Source: Streptomyces barringtoniae (GTDB lineage: Bacteria; Actinomycetota; Actinomycetes; Streptomycetales; Streptomycetaceae). From it: 64,000 bases of DNA. The stretch spans positions 62,001 to 126,000 of the forward strand of contig NZ_JAJHNP010000014.1 of assembly GCF_020819595.1 (NCBI RefSeq), given 5' to 3'. Shown piece after piece: positions 1-8,144 of the stretch (positions within the stretch are counted from its first letter, which is position 1; each line of letters begins with the position of its first letter). Position numbers and translations under genes: made by a program. The notes under the pieces are model-generated. The model searched no databases. It was not told the origin of the DNA and was given only the letters and a program-made list of their open reading frames with translations.

Positions 1-2036
1 TGTGTCTCCTCCACGGCCGCGAGGGCGGTCGGGCCCGAGCTGTCGGACAGGCGGTCGGCCGCGTCGCGCACGGCTTCCAAAACGTCCTGGAGGTCGTCGT
101 GTTCGGCGGCGAAGCGGTGGACGAGGGCTTCGGCGGCGGGGGTGAGGGCCGGTCGTGCAGCCTGGTCGACACGCAGGGCGCGCAGAGCATTGAGGATGAC
201 GGCGACGTCGATGCCCTCCTGGAGCAGGGCGCCGGCGGCGGGCGGGAGCATGCCGTAGGCGGCTGCCATCATGGCGGCCAGGGACATCAGCATGCCACCG
301 AGCGCGCTTTGTACGGCGATACGTCGGGAGCGTTGGGCAATGGTGACGGCGTCGGCGAGGCGGTCCACGCGGTCGGTGGTCAGGACGATGTCGGCGGCTT
401 CGGAGGAAGCGGTCGAGCCGCGGGCGCCCATGGCGACGCCGATGTCGGCGGCGGCGAGGGCGGGTGCGTCGTTGACGCCGTCGCCGACCATCACGGTGAC
501 TGCTCGCTCACGTTCGGCGCCTACGGCGGCGACCTTATCGGCCGGTGTGAGTTCGGCGCGCACGTCGTCCAGGCCGAGGACGGCGGCGACCTCGTGGGCG
601 GGTGCGGCGCGGTCGCCGGTGAGCATCAGCAGCCGGTCGATGCCCGCCGTACGCAGGTGGCGCAGGGTGCGGGGGGCGTCGTGGCGCAAAGGGTCGCGCA
701 GCAGGACGGCGCCGGTCAGGTGTCCGTCGACGGTGAGCCATGCGATGGCCGCGCCGTCGAGAAGTGCGCGGGTGTCGACCGCCTTCGCCCAGTCCGGCCG
801 GGCGGTCGAGACGCCCATACGACCGACGGACATCCTGTGGCCATCCACGTTTCCGATGGCGCCGCGGCCGGGCTCCTCGGTGACATCCGTCGGCACTGAG
901 AGATCCAGTCCGCGTTCGCGGGCGGTGTCGACCATGGCCTGGGCGAGGACATGCGGCGAGAACTGGTCCAGAGAGGCGGCCAGGCGCAGCACCTCTGCGG
1001 GTTTGACCTCTGGAGCGGCGATGACGTCGAGCACGCGGGGGCGGCCGCGGGTGAGGGTGCCGGTCTTGTCCAGCAGGAGGGTGCGGGCTCGGCCGAGGTT
1101 CTCCAGCGCTCCGCCGTCACGGATGACGACACCGAGGCGGGAGGCACGGGACAGGCCGGAAACGATCGCGACCGGCGCGGCCAGCAGCAGCGGACAGGGG
1201 GTGGCGACCACCAGCACGGCGACCGCGCGCACGGCGGAACCGCTGATCAGCCAGGCCAGTCCCGCCACCGCGAGCGACAGGGGCAAGAACCATGCCGCAT
1301 ACCGGTCGGCCAGCCGTACAACGGGCGCTGACTCGGCGCCGGCCTGCTGGGCCAGCCGTACGATCCCGGCGTAGGTGCTGTCCTGCTCGGTCGAGGTGGC
1401 GCGCAGTTCGAAGGCGCCGCCGGCGTTCACCACCCCGCTGCGCACCAGCTCGTCCCGTGCCCGCTCGACCTGGAGGGACTCCCCGGTGAGCACCGACTCG
1501 TCGAGAACAGCGGCGGTGCTTTCCACTCGGCCGTCGACGGGGACGACCTCGCCGGGGCCGACGACAAGAAGATCGCCGACGGTGACCTCTGACAGCGGCA
1601 CCGTGGCCACGCCGGTCTCGGTGCGGCGGCGGGCGGAGCGGGGGGCGTGTTCCAGCAGGGCCCGCAGGTCGTGGGAGGCGCGGCGCCGGGCTGCCGCTTC
1701 CAGGGTCCGGCCGGTGGCGAGCATCAGGGCGATCAGTGCGCCGGCCAGGTATTCGTGGACGGCCAGGGTGCCGCCGAGCGCGAGGACGGCGATGAGGTCC
1801 ACGCCCACGTGCCCGTGCCGCAGCGCGGCGAGCACCCATCCCACGGCGGGGACGACCGCGGAGAGGGTGCCCAGCCCCCAGAAGAGGTCGGCGAGGCTGC
1901 CCACTCCCGTGAGCCAGGCGATGCCGCCGGCGACCAGAGCCGTCGCCGTGACTGCCAGAAGGACAGGTTCGAGGCGTGGCGACACGACCGCCGCAGTCAG
2001 GCGGCGCAGCCGTGCTGTGAACGTGCGGTGCTTCAT
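1..2036 (-). CDS. P1B-5-type metal-transporting ATPase (probable Ni/Fe), 3' end outside window
   Basis: Reads leftward from ATG 2036 and runs off the left edge, so about 678 codons are visible. The ion-binding helix carries TPCP (Cys about residue 281), the phosphorylation motif DKTGT has Asp about 323, and the hinge GDGVNDAP is intact. There is no N-terminal metal-binding domain. TPC rather than CPC or SPC is the signature of the P1B-5 class, whose studied members (Sinorhizobium Nia, the Acidothermus protein) are linked to Ni/Fe transport and carry a C-terminal hemerythrin-like domain. The last visible residues (HRFAAEHDDLQDVLEAV) match the start of the hemerythrin domain readable in the decayed copy at 29127-30333. 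A candidate DevR-type box lies 82 bp upstream, and a second palindrome (2062-2081) lies nearer the start. Metal identity is inferred from class. Confidence 0.9.
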   Translation of the reverse strand, partial: MKHRTFTARLRRLTAAVVSPRLEPVLLAVTATALVAGGIAWLTGVGSLADLFWGLGTLSAVVPAVGWVLAALRHGHVGVDLIAVLALGGTLAVHEYLAGALIALMLATGRTLEAAARRRASHDLRALLEHAPRSARRRTETGVATVPLSEVTVGDLLVVGPGEVVPVDGRVESTAAVLDESVLTGESLQVERARDELVRSGVVNAGGAFELRATSTEQDSTYAGIVRLAQQAGAESAPVVRLADRYAAWFLPLSLAVAGLAWLISGSAVRAVAVLVVATPCPLLLAAPVAIVSGLSRASRLGVVIRDGGALENLGRARTLLLDKTGTLTRGRPRVLDVIAAPEVKPAEVLRLAASLDQFSPHVLAQAMVDTARERGLDLSVPTDVTEEPGRGAIGNVDGHRMSVGRMGVSTARPDWAKAVDTRALLDGAAIAWLTVDGHLTGAVLLRDPLRHDAPRTLRHLRTAGIDRLLMLTGDRAAPAHEVAAVLGLDDVRAELTPADKVAAVGAERERAVTVMVGDGVNDAPALAAADIGVAMGARGSTASSEAADIVLTTDRVDRLADAVTIAQRSRRIAVQSALGGMLMSLAAMMAAAYGMLPPAAGALLQEGIDVAVILNALRALRVDQAARPALTPAAEALVHRFAAEHDDLQDVLEAVRDAADRLSDSSGPTALAAVEET

Positions 2037-2061
2037 CGCGTACCTCGGTCCGTACGGCGCT

Positions 2062-2081
2062 GGGACCGTTGGGTCGGTCCC
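2062..2081. promoter_or_regulatory. Inverted repeat upstream of the P1B-5 ATPase
   Basis: A perfect 7-bp inverted repeat, GGGACCG and CGGTCCC separated by 6 nt, lies 26 bp before the ATPase start. The decayed copy retains GGTCGGTCC at the same 38-bp distance from its own box (30363-30372). The half-sites resemble the DevR-type half-site but the spacing is wider. Role unknown. Confidence 0.4.
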
Positions 2082-2117
2082 CATCCAGCACAGCGCACGC
2101 TCACGTGCTGGCGGCAG

Positions 2118-2131
2118 GGGACGTCCGGCCC
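2118..2131. promoter_or_regulatory. Candidate DevR/OsdR-type box, P1B-5 ATPase promoter
   Basis: GGGACGTCCGGCCC, 10 of 10 defined positions of GGGMC-N4-GKCCC, flanked by CAG and TG. It sits 82 bp upstream of the ATPase ATG and inside the 133-bp gap after the ferredoxin gene, so the ATPase probably has its own promoter. Confidence 0.5.
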
Positions 2132-2169
2132 TGCTTCAGGGCCATGCAGACGGTGCCTGTGCGTGCTGG

Positions 2170-2382
2170 TCATGGCCGGCCCCGGTCGGTGTGGAGGGCC
2201 AGGCGGGGGCAGGCGGCGACGGCTTGGCGGGCGTGGGTGCGCAGCTGGTCCGGTACCGCTCGGTCTTTCAGGAGGGGGTAGCCCCATTCGTCGAGGTCGA
2301 TCAGTTCGGGCAGGAGTTCGGCGCACAGGCCCTGGCCGGTGCAGGTGATGCGGTTGACGCGCAGGCTTCGGGTGCTGGTCAT
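2170..2382 (-). CDS. Small 3Fe-4S-type ferredoxin
   Basis: A 70-residue protein with three cysteines (C14, C20, C58) in the pattern C-x5-C ... C-P and the context CTGQGLCAELLPEL, typical of single-cluster ferredoxins of the P450-associated [3Fe-4S]/[4Fe-4S] type. It is last in an operon (5723 to 2170) and its ATG overlaps the TGA of the NuoF-like gene by 4 nt. It is probably the soluble electron carrier that couples to the NuoF-like flavoprotein. Partners are inferred from gene order. Confidence 0.85.
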   Translation of the reverse strand: MTSTRSLRVNRITCTGQGLCAELLPELIDLDEWGYPLLKDRAVPDQLRTHARQAVAACPRLALHTDRGRP

Positions 2383-3698
2383 CGCCAGGTCTCCGGGGGT
2401 GTTGCGGGTGGTATGGGGATGCGGGGTGGCTGGTGGGCGGCGGGGCAGGGGCCGTGGGTGAGGTGGTGGTCGACGTCGTCGGCGAAGGCGCGTAGGGCGG
2501 AGGCGGCGAGGCGGGCGGCACCGTCGGGGTGGCGGCAGGCGCCACGGTCGGGCAGTAGGCCGGTGCGGCGGCGCAGGCGGGGCAGCAGCCCGGGGTCGGC
2601 TCGTCCGGCGGCCAGGGCGGTGAAGTCCTCGGCCACGGCGGGCAGCCCCAGATGGCAGGGGCCGCACTGGCGGGCGCTGTGGGCGGCGAGGTAGGCGAGT
2701 ATCTGTGCCGTCTCGCTCAGCCCGCAGGCTGCTCGGGGCAGCGCGATGAGGACCCCGGCACCGGGTGCGGCGCCCAGCGGGGCGAGGTCGCGCCGGGCGA
2801 GGGGTGTGTGCAGATGTGCCCTGGGGAGCCAAGTACCGGCGAAACCGCCGAGCAGCACCGCTTGCAGGGGTTCGGTGGGCTCTCCGGCACGGTCGAGGAG
2901 CGTGGTGATCGATGTGCCGAGTGCTGCCTCCAGGACACCCGTGGCGGCGACGGCGCCGGAGAGGGTGACGAGCGTGGTGCCGGGCTCGTCCGGGGTGCCC
3001 GCCTGCCGGTACCAGTCGGGTCCGTAGCGGGCGATGAGGGCGAGGTGGGCGAGGGTCTCGGCGTTGTTCACGAGTGTGGGGCGCCGGTGGACGCCGCGTT
3101 CGTGGGTGCGCGGTGGGCTGCCCTGTGGCCGGGCCGGGCCCCCGTTGAGCCAGCGCACCAAGGAGGTCGATTCGCTGGAGACGTAGGGGTGCGGAAGGGC
3201 CTGCAGACGCAGCCGGACCGGGTCGAGGCGGGCGCGCCGGCGTTCGTCCAGCGCCGCGCTCAATTGCCGGTGTTGGGTGGCGCGGTCGCGCGGCAGGCAT
3301 ATGTGGACGGTGTCCGCGCCGACCGCGGCGGCGGCCAGTACGGCACCGTCGAGCACGAGGTGGGGTGCGACGGTGCTGAGGAACTGGTCCTTGCAGCTTG
3401 CCGGTTCACTCTCCATGGCGTTGACGACGACCACGGCGCGGCCACGGCGTTCTGCCACGGCGCGCAGCTTGCGGGCGGTGGGGAAGCCCGCGCCGCCGCG
3501 CCCGGTGAGTCCGGCCGCCTCGACGGCCTCCACCAGCGGCACTGACGTACGGCTGCCGAGCGCGGCAGCGACAGGGGGTGGCCCGTAGCGCGTCAGGTGG
3601 TCGTTCAGGGTGGCCGGTCGCCCGGTGGTGTACCAGTCCGCCAGCAGCCGCGTTTCGCCGGGAGGTGCTGAGGGGTGGGGGAGGGCGAGAGGCATCAT
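2379..3698 (-). CDS. NuoF-like (complex I 51-kDa family) flavoprotein
   Basis: A 439-residue protein. The glycine-rich flavin/NADH loop (GLTGRGGAGFPTARK, residues 63-77) and NAMESEPASCKD (93-104), equivalent to the NuoF NADEGEP segment, are clear, as is TLVNNAETLAHL (208-219). The C-terminal iron-sulfur region has C345-x2-C348 and C388, but the position of the third NuoF cysteine is Gly351. The N3-type cluster is therefore absent, three-ligand, or uses another residue. There is no NuoE or NuoG nearby. Neighbours (ferredoxin, ferric-reductase-like membrane protein, ApbE) suggest a pyridine-nucleotide/ferredoxin redox module rather than complex I. Start ATG 3698 is preceded by GGAGGTGG; a second in-frame ATG lies 3 nt downstream. 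Confidence 0.82.
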   Translation of the reverse strand: MMPLALPHPSAPPGETRLLADWYTTGRPATLNDHLTRYGPPPVAAALGSRTSVPLVEAVEAAGLTGRGGAGFPTARKLRAVAERRGRAVVVVNAMESEPASCKDQFLSTVAPHLVLDGAVLAAAAVGADTVHICLPRDRATQHRQLSAALDERRRARLDPVRLRLQALPHPYVSSESTSLVRWLNGGPARPQGSPPRTHERGVHRRPTLVNNAETLAHLALIARYGPDWYRQAGTPDEPGTTLVTLSGAVAATGVLEAALGTSITTLLDRAGEPTEPLQAVLLGGFAGTWLPRAHLHTPLARRDLAPLGAAPGAGVLIALPRAACGLSETAQILAYLAAHSARQCGPCHLGLPAVAEDFTALAAGRADPGLLPRLRRRTGLLPDRGACRHPDGAARLAASALRAFADDVDHHLTHGPCPAAHQPPRIPIPPATPPETWR

Positions 3699-3709
3699 GG
3701 CGGCGGAGT

Positions 3710-4399
3710 TCACCGTCCACCTCCCAGGACGAACGTCGTGGCGGCCGCCCGCTGGGCCCAGCCGGGCTGCAGCGGGCCGGTCGCGAGGAACGCGCCGAGT
3801 ACGACCGGTACGGCCATCGCGGCCGTGGCGGCCGGCAGGCGCCCCGTGATGTGCCCCGGGCCGGCCTTGGCCAGCCGCCACCACACCGCTGCCACCACCG
3901 CGCCGAGGCATCCGGCGTGAAGCCACAGCTGCAGCGGCAGCCGGGTGTCGGTACCGGTGCCGACGCCGTGGAAGAGGGCGAGGGGCCAGGCCGCGTACGC
4001 CATCCAGTGCACGGCCTTCCAGCGGCGCACGCCCAGGCGCTGCCGCAGGGCGCTGGTGACGAGCACCGCGAGCAGCTGGTCGAGCGCGGCCGTGCCCAGG
4101 CCGAGCCAGAGCGGTCGGTACGACGCCCCGAACGGCACCACGGCCACCGCCCACCCCAGGTGGACGAACGGGTCGAGTACGGCCGTCACCACGTGCATGG
4201 TGAGGAACGCCAGCGTGAGCAGGGACAGGTTGCGGTGCAGCAGACCGATCTCGAACCGGCCGATGCAGCGGGGTGCGGCGCGCCCGCCGGCGGCGATGCC
4301 GAGTGTCACGGTGGCGGTGAGCAGCACCAGGGCGAGGGTGCCACTCGCGCGGCTGGCGTACCACAGGGGGCTGCCCGTTAGGGCCAGGGTCGTCGTCAT
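3710..4399 (-). CDS. Ferric-reductase-like transmembrane cytochrome b-type protein
   Basis: A 229-residue integral membrane protein with about six predicted helices. Histidines sit at helix positions typical of heme-binding ferric-reductase domains: LHRN, LTMHVV, VHWMAY, LFHGVG and WLHAG. It lacks the cytosolic FAD/NAD domain of NOX/FRE proteins, and the adjacent NuoF-like protein and ferredoxin could supply that function. The start ATG overlaps the ApbE stop by 4 nt, so translation is probably coupled. Proposed role: carrying electrons across the membrane. The acceptor is unknown. Confidence 0.8.
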   Translation of the reverse strand: MTTTLALTGSPLWYASRASGTLALVLLTATVTLGIAAGGRAAPRCIGRFEIGLLHRNLSLLTLAFLTMHVVTAVLDPFVHLGWAVAVVPFGASYRPLWLGLGTAALDQLLAVLVTSALRQRLGVRRWKAVHWMAYAAWPLALFHGVGTGTDTRLPLQLWLHAGCLGAVVAAVWWRLAKAGPGHITGRLPAATAAMAVPVVLGAFLATGPLQPGWAQRAAATTFVLGGGR

Positions 4400-5361
4400 C
4401 GCGGGCCTCCTGGAGCGGGAGTGTCGGAGTCGGGTGGCCAGCCGCCGAGACGTATGACGTGGCCGTCGAGGCCGACCAGCCGGGCGGGCAACGCGGTGCG
4501 GCGCAGCCAGTCGACGGCCCGGTCGCCCAGCACGATCGCCGCGGTACTGGCGGTGTTGGCGTCCACGCAGGTGGCCGCGGCGACGGTGACGGTGCGCCAG
4601 ACGGGGGCGGCGGGTTCTCCGGTGGCCGGGTCGACGATGTGGTGCAGGGTGCGCCCTGCGCGTCGCCAGGTGCGCACGCGGATGCCGGAGGTCGCCAGGG
4701 CGCAGCCGGTGATCGCGACGGCGGGGCCGTGGTCCGTGGCAGGCTGGGCGTGGTCGTCGGCCAGCGCGATCCGCCACCCGTCCTCGGGTGCCGGTCCGGC
4801 CGTCGCCAGATCGCCGCCGAGACTGACGAGGACGCCGCAGCCGGCGGCCGCGGTCGCGTTGCGGGCGGCGCGGTCGGCGGCGAGGGCCTTGGCGGTCGCA
4901 CCCAGGTCGAGGCGAGTGTGCGGGGGCAGGCGCAGCCGCCGGGTGTGCGGGTCGAAGGCGATCCGGCGCCATCCGGGGACGGGCCGGGGCGACGGCATGG
5001 GGCGGACGTCCTCGGGGCGCAGGGAGGCGAAGGTGCGGTCGTAGCCGAGCGCGGCCATCGCGTGGCCGACTGTCGGGTCCACCGCGCCGTCGGTGAGCCG
5101 TGCGGCCCGCAGCGCGACGTAGAGGGCTTCGGCGAAGCCTTCGCTGACCGTCGTCGCGGTGCCTGCGGTGAGGTTGACCCGGGTGAGTTCGGAGTCGGCG
5201 CGGAATCGGCTGCAGGTGCGGTCTGTGGCTGCCAGTTCGGCGCGCAGGATCGCTTCCGCGGCGAGCAGGGCGGACGGCTCGGTGACGAGCAGTGCGGCCG
5301 TGGTCCCGAGAGCCGGGAAACTGACCTTGGCCAGGGTCGGCTCGGGGCTGTGTGTGGTCAT
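4396..5361 (-). CDS. apbE: FAD:protein FMN transferase (ApbE family)
   Basis: A 321-residue ApbE protein. Family signatures are visible: GATAKALAADRAA, VSLGGDLATAG, HHIVDPATGEP and the Mg-binding-type VDANTASTAAIVLG near the C terminus. ApbE enzymes transfer FMN from FAD onto a Thr/Ser in a Dxx[S/T]GA[T/S] target. Unlike most Gram-positive ApbE proteins, no signal peptide or lipobox is evident at the N terminus. Its ATG overlaps the TGA of the small anchored protein upstream, whose last residues are TTTGAS, a possible substrate motif. The downstream partner is the ferric-reductase-like protein, again with a 4-nt overlap. Confidence 0.9.
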   Translation of the reverse strand: MTTHSPEPTLAKVSFPALGTTAALLVTEPSALLAAEAILRAELAATDRTCSRFRADSELTRVNLTAGTATTVSEGFAEALYVALRAARLTDGAVDPTVGHAMAALGYDRTFASLRPEDVRPMPSPRPVPGWRRIAFDPHTRRLRLPPHTRLDLGATAKALAADRAARNATAAAGCGVLVSLGGDLATAGPAPEDGWRIALADDHAQPATDHGPAVAITGCALATSGIRVRTWRRAGRTLHHIVDPATGEPAAPVWRTVTVAAATCVDANTASTAAIVLGDRAVDWLRRTALPARLVGLDGHVIRLGGWPPDSDTPAPGGPR

Positions 5362-5723
5362 GACGCCCCCGTCGTGGTGTGCGGCTTCTGCTGGGTGGGC
5401 GTGGGTGGCTGGGCCGGGGCCCGCGGTGTGGGCTTGGTGACGGCCGCTGCCGCCTCGTCGTCCGACGTGCCCTCCCGGTCGTCTCCTTTGGACGTGGTGG
5501 TCGACGTCGGCGGGCTCTGCCCGGCTGGGGGCGACGACGCGGGGGAGGGCGGACTCCCGGGGATCAGGTGGGTGTACACGCCGCCGAGGGCGGCCGTCGC
5601 GGCCACTGCGGTGACGGCGAGCCACCGGGTGAGGCGGCGGGTCCGTCGCAGTCCGCGATCGCGAGCGCCGGGTGAACCGGCCGGGGGAACGGTCTGGTCG
5701 AAGGCGTCGGGTGAGAGTGCCAT
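5358..5723 (-). CDS. Small membrane-anchored Pro/Thr-rich protein with C-terminal TTTGAS
   Basis: A 121-residue protein, first in the redox operon. Residues 1-35 are basic (RDRGLRRTRRLTRW), followed by one helix (about 36-55) and a low-complexity Pro/Ser/Thr/Ala tail predicted outside the membrane. It ends KPHTTTGAS. The final TTGAS resembles the ApbE flavinylation core [S/T]GA[T/S], but His stands where the consensus has Asp, and there is no folded FMN-binding domain. I do not recognise the family. Its stop overlaps the apbE start, so the two are made together. Start ATG 5723 has AGGAG upstream. Confidence 0.7.
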   Translation of the reverse strand: MALSPDAFDQTVPPAGSPGARDRGLRRTRRLTRWLAVTAVAATAALGGVYTHLIPGSPPSPASSPPAGQSPPTSTTTSKGDDREGTSDDEAAAAVTKPTPRAPAQPPTPTQQKPHTTTGAS

Positions 5724-5858
5724 GGCAGCGGCTCCTGGTGATTCGGCGGCCCGGATCGGCTGCGTGCACTTCCAGGCTGTGACGGAGGCAACCAGGAACT
5801 CGCTCACGTCTCTTTCAGGACTGGTAAAGATCTCGGGTGACCGAGTCGCCGGCCCGAG

Positions 5859-7205
5859 TCAGCCCTCCGGCGCCAGTGGCAGATCAAGTACGACGGTCAG
5901 CCCGCCACCCGGCGTGTCCTCCAGCCGTGCCGTACCGCCGTTGGCGGTGACCAGCCGATGGACGATGGCGAGCCCCAGACCGGTGCCCCTCGCCTCCGGA
6001 TTGCCGAACCGGCGAAAGGCGACCGCCTTCGCCTCCGCACTCATCCCGGGGCCGTCGTCCTGCACGCGCACGCGGGCCAGTTCGTCAGTCGCCCTGTGGT
6101 CGAGCGTCACGTGACCGCCTTCGGGCACGGCGTCCACGGCGTTGGCGATCAGGTTGTCGAGGATCTGCTCCAGGTGGCCCGTACCGAGCGCGGCGGTCAG
6201 CGAAGGCCCGTCGGAGACGGTCAGCCGTACACCGCGTTCCCCGGCCACCGGCGCCCAGGCGGCCACCCGCTCGGCCATGACCTCGTCGACCCGGACGGCC
6301 ACAGGCCGGGGCGTCGCCTGCTCGGCGCGCGCGACCGCGAGCAGCCCGTCAACCAGCCGGGACAGCCGGGTGATCTCCTCCTCGGCGGAGGCCAACTCGG
6401 CGGCGGTGTCGCCCTCCGCCCCGGCGGCGAGGACATCGAGGCGCAGCCGCAACGCCGCCAGCGGGGTGCGCAACTGGTGGGAAACGTCGGCGAGCACGGC
6501 CCGGTGACCGTGCACGAGGGCCTCGATGCGGGCCGCCATCGTGTTGAAGGTGCCGGCCAGCCGGCGTACCTCAGGGGGTCCGTCGCCGACCTCGGCCCGC
6601 TCGCCGAGCGCACCCTCGCCCAGCCGCTGCGCGCTGACGTCCAGTCTCGACAGGGGGCGGCCGACCCAGCGGGCGAGGCGGACGGACAGCAGCACGGAAG
6701 CGGCCAGCCCTGCCGCGGCGATCGCGGCGGACCAGCCCCAGATGGCGGCGATCCGGGCGCCGAGCGGGGCCGCGGAGCGGGCCAGGACGACCGCGCCGGA
6801 GGGTGCACGGACCTCACCGGCCGGCTCCGCCGTCAGGAGCCGGCCCTCGTTCTCCGGCGGCTCCGGTTCGCGTCCGGCCAGGACCTTCTCCGCCAGTTCC
6901 TTCGCCTCCCCGCCCTGGGCCGCTGTACAGGGCGTACTGGCCACCAGCCGCGCGGAGGCGTCGTACACGGCGGCGCAGTCCCCCACGCGGGCCGCGGCGT
7001 CCAGCTCCTGGCGCATGACGGTGGCCGGCTTTTGGTCGGAGAGGTGTTCCTCGGCCGCCGCGGCGATCGTCCGGGTGGCGGCACGCTGGCTGTCGCGGAA
7101 GGCGACGCGCTCACGGGCCGTCATCGACGCCGCGAGCGGTACGACCGCCAGCACCAGGAGCACGGAGGTCAGGACCAGGAGCGTCCAGGTGATCCGGCGG
7201 GTCAC
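5859..7205 (-). CDS. Two-component sensor histidine kinase
   Basis: A 448-residue HAMP-type kinase. Helix 1 spans about 7-26; an extracytoplasmic region of about 120 residues holds two cysteines (about C77 and C93); helix 2 is about 155-175. HAMP follows, then the H-box ADVSHQLRTPLAALRLRL (His243), N-box DNLIANAVDAVPEGG, G1 DDGPGM and G2 GTGLGLAIV, all intact. GTG start 7205 overlaps the response-regulator TGA by 4 nt. The redox operon lies 135 bp downstream on the same strand, so it may be a target; the paired cysteines would suit a redox signal, but this is inference. Confidence 0.92.
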   Translation of the reverse strand: MTRRITWTLLVLTSVLLVLAVVPLAASMTARERVAFRDSQRAATRTIAAAAEEHLSDQKPATVMRQELDAAARVGDCAAVYDASARLVASTPCTAAQGGEAKELAEKVLAGREPEPPENEGRLLTAEPAGEVRAPSGAVVLARSAAPLGARIAAIWGWSAAIAAAGLAASVLLSVRLARWVGRPLSRLDVSAQRLGEGALGERAEVGDGPPEVRRLAGTFNTMAARIEALVHGHRAVLADVSHQLRTPLAALRLRLDVLAAGAEGDTAAELASAEEEITRLSRLVDGLLAVARAEQATPRPVAVRVDEVMAERVAAWAPVAGERGVRLTVSDGPSLTAALGTGHLEQILDNLIANAVDAVPEGGHVTLDHRATDELARVRVQDDGPGMSAEAKAVAFRRFGNPEARGTGLGLAIVHRLVTANGGTARLEDTPGGGLTVVLDLPLAPEG

Positions 7206-7906
7206 GACCGTTCCCGGGACTCCTGGACCGCCCCGAGCCGGAACCCGTGCCCGTAGACGGTTTCGATCAGCCCCGCCACGGCGAGCTTGCGCCGCAGCGC
7301 CGCGATGTGCACGTCCACCACCTTGGTGGGGCCGTACCAGTGGGCGTCCCACGCCCGATCCAGGATCTGCTGCCGGCTCACCACGCGGCCGGGGTCGGCG
7401 GCTAGGCACTCCAGGATGCCGAATTCCTTCGGCGTCAGCGCGACCACGTGTCCGTCGACCGAGACCTGCCGGGTGCGAAGGTCGAGCGCCAGCGGGCCGT
7501 GGCGAAGAATCTCTGGTTCCGTCGGGCGCCGACGGCGCAGTACGGCCCGCATCCGCGCGAGCAGTTCGGCCAGCCCGAACGGCTTGACCAGGTAGTCGTC
7601 GGCGCCCTCGTCCAGAGCCACCACCCGGTCCGCCTCCTCGCCGCGCGCGGTCACCGCGATGATCGCGGCGTCCGACCGCGCCCGCAGCCTGCGGCACACC
7701 TCGACGCCGTCGATGTCGGGCAGCCCCAGATCGAGCAGCACGACATCGGGGCTGGGCGCCGACAACGCCGCCCGCCCGGTTCCGACGCCCTCCACCGCAT
7801 AGCCGGCCTGCCGCAGACCGCGCACCAGCGACTCCGCGATGCCGCGGTCGTCCTCCACGACCAGCACCCGTGTCTCCTCGGCCACGCCTGCGACCTCGGC
7901 GCTCAT
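7202..7906 (-). CDS. OmpR/PhoB-family response regulator
   Basis: A 234-residue regulator. The receiver has acidic residues EDD (18-20), phospho-acceptor Asp59 in VVLLDLGLP and KPFG lysine near 108. A winged-helix DNA-binding domain follows, with LTPKEFGILECL and VVDVHIAALRRKL. Start ATG 7906 is chosen over an in-frame GTG at 7915 because GGGAGG lies at suitable spacing only from the ATG. A palindrome fitting the DevR-type consensus lies 83 bp upstream, which would place this system inside the dormancy regulon. Confidence 0.92.
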   Translation of the reverse strand: MSAEVAGVAEETRVLVVEDDRGIAESLVRGLRQAGYAVEGVGTGRAALSAPSPDVVLLDLGLPDIDGVEVCRRLRARSDAAIIAVTARGEEADRVVALDEGADDYLVKPFGLAELLARMRAVLRRRRPTEPEILRHGPLALDLRTRQVSVDGHVVALTPKEFGILECLAADPGRVVSRQQILDRAWDAHWYGPTKVVDVHIAALRRKLAVAGLIETVYGHGFRLGAVQESRERS

Positions 7907-7988
7907 GCCTGGCACCCGCCTCCCTGGCGGTGGGATCAGCTGTCCGTATGCGACATCCAGCCTGCTCCCCTCACCGGATGCGAGGGCA

Positions 7989-8002
7989 GGGCCGTTCGTC
8001 CC
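7989..8002. promoter_or_regulatory. Candidate DevR/OsdR-type box, response-regulator promoter
   Basis: GGGCCGTTCGTCCC, 10 of 10 defined positions, in the context GCA-box-TGG. It is 83 bp upstream of the response-regulator ATG at 7906 and lies in the 238-bp gap after the ferritin-like gene. Confidence 0.5.
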
Positions 8003-8144
8003 TGGACCGCGCTGTTCGGACCGCCTCGCCGCCCAGGCACACGGTCCCCGACCGGGCGGGCGAGGGCACCGGCCGGGTGGGCGAGGGCACCGGCCGGTCG
8101 GGCGTTTCGCGGCAGGCAGTTCGGGGCGGGCCAGGGGGCGGCGC

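Noticed and set aside
1..2036. Copper CPC-type (P1B-1) ATPase
   Set aside because: The helix motif reads TPCP, not CPC, and there is no N-terminal metal-binding domain; the tail resembles hemerythrin, so P1B-5 fits better.
271..2694. Long plus-strand open frames opposite the ATPase and NuoF-like genes
   Set aside because: They are Arg/Ser/Ala-rich mirror frames of minus-strand genes in very G+C-rich DNA, with no recognisable domain.
5859..7906. The two-component system as the DevR/DevS pair itself
   Set aside because: The regulator is OmpR-type with a winged helix and the kinase lacks GAF domains, whereas DevR/OsdR are LuxR/NarL-type with GAF kinases.
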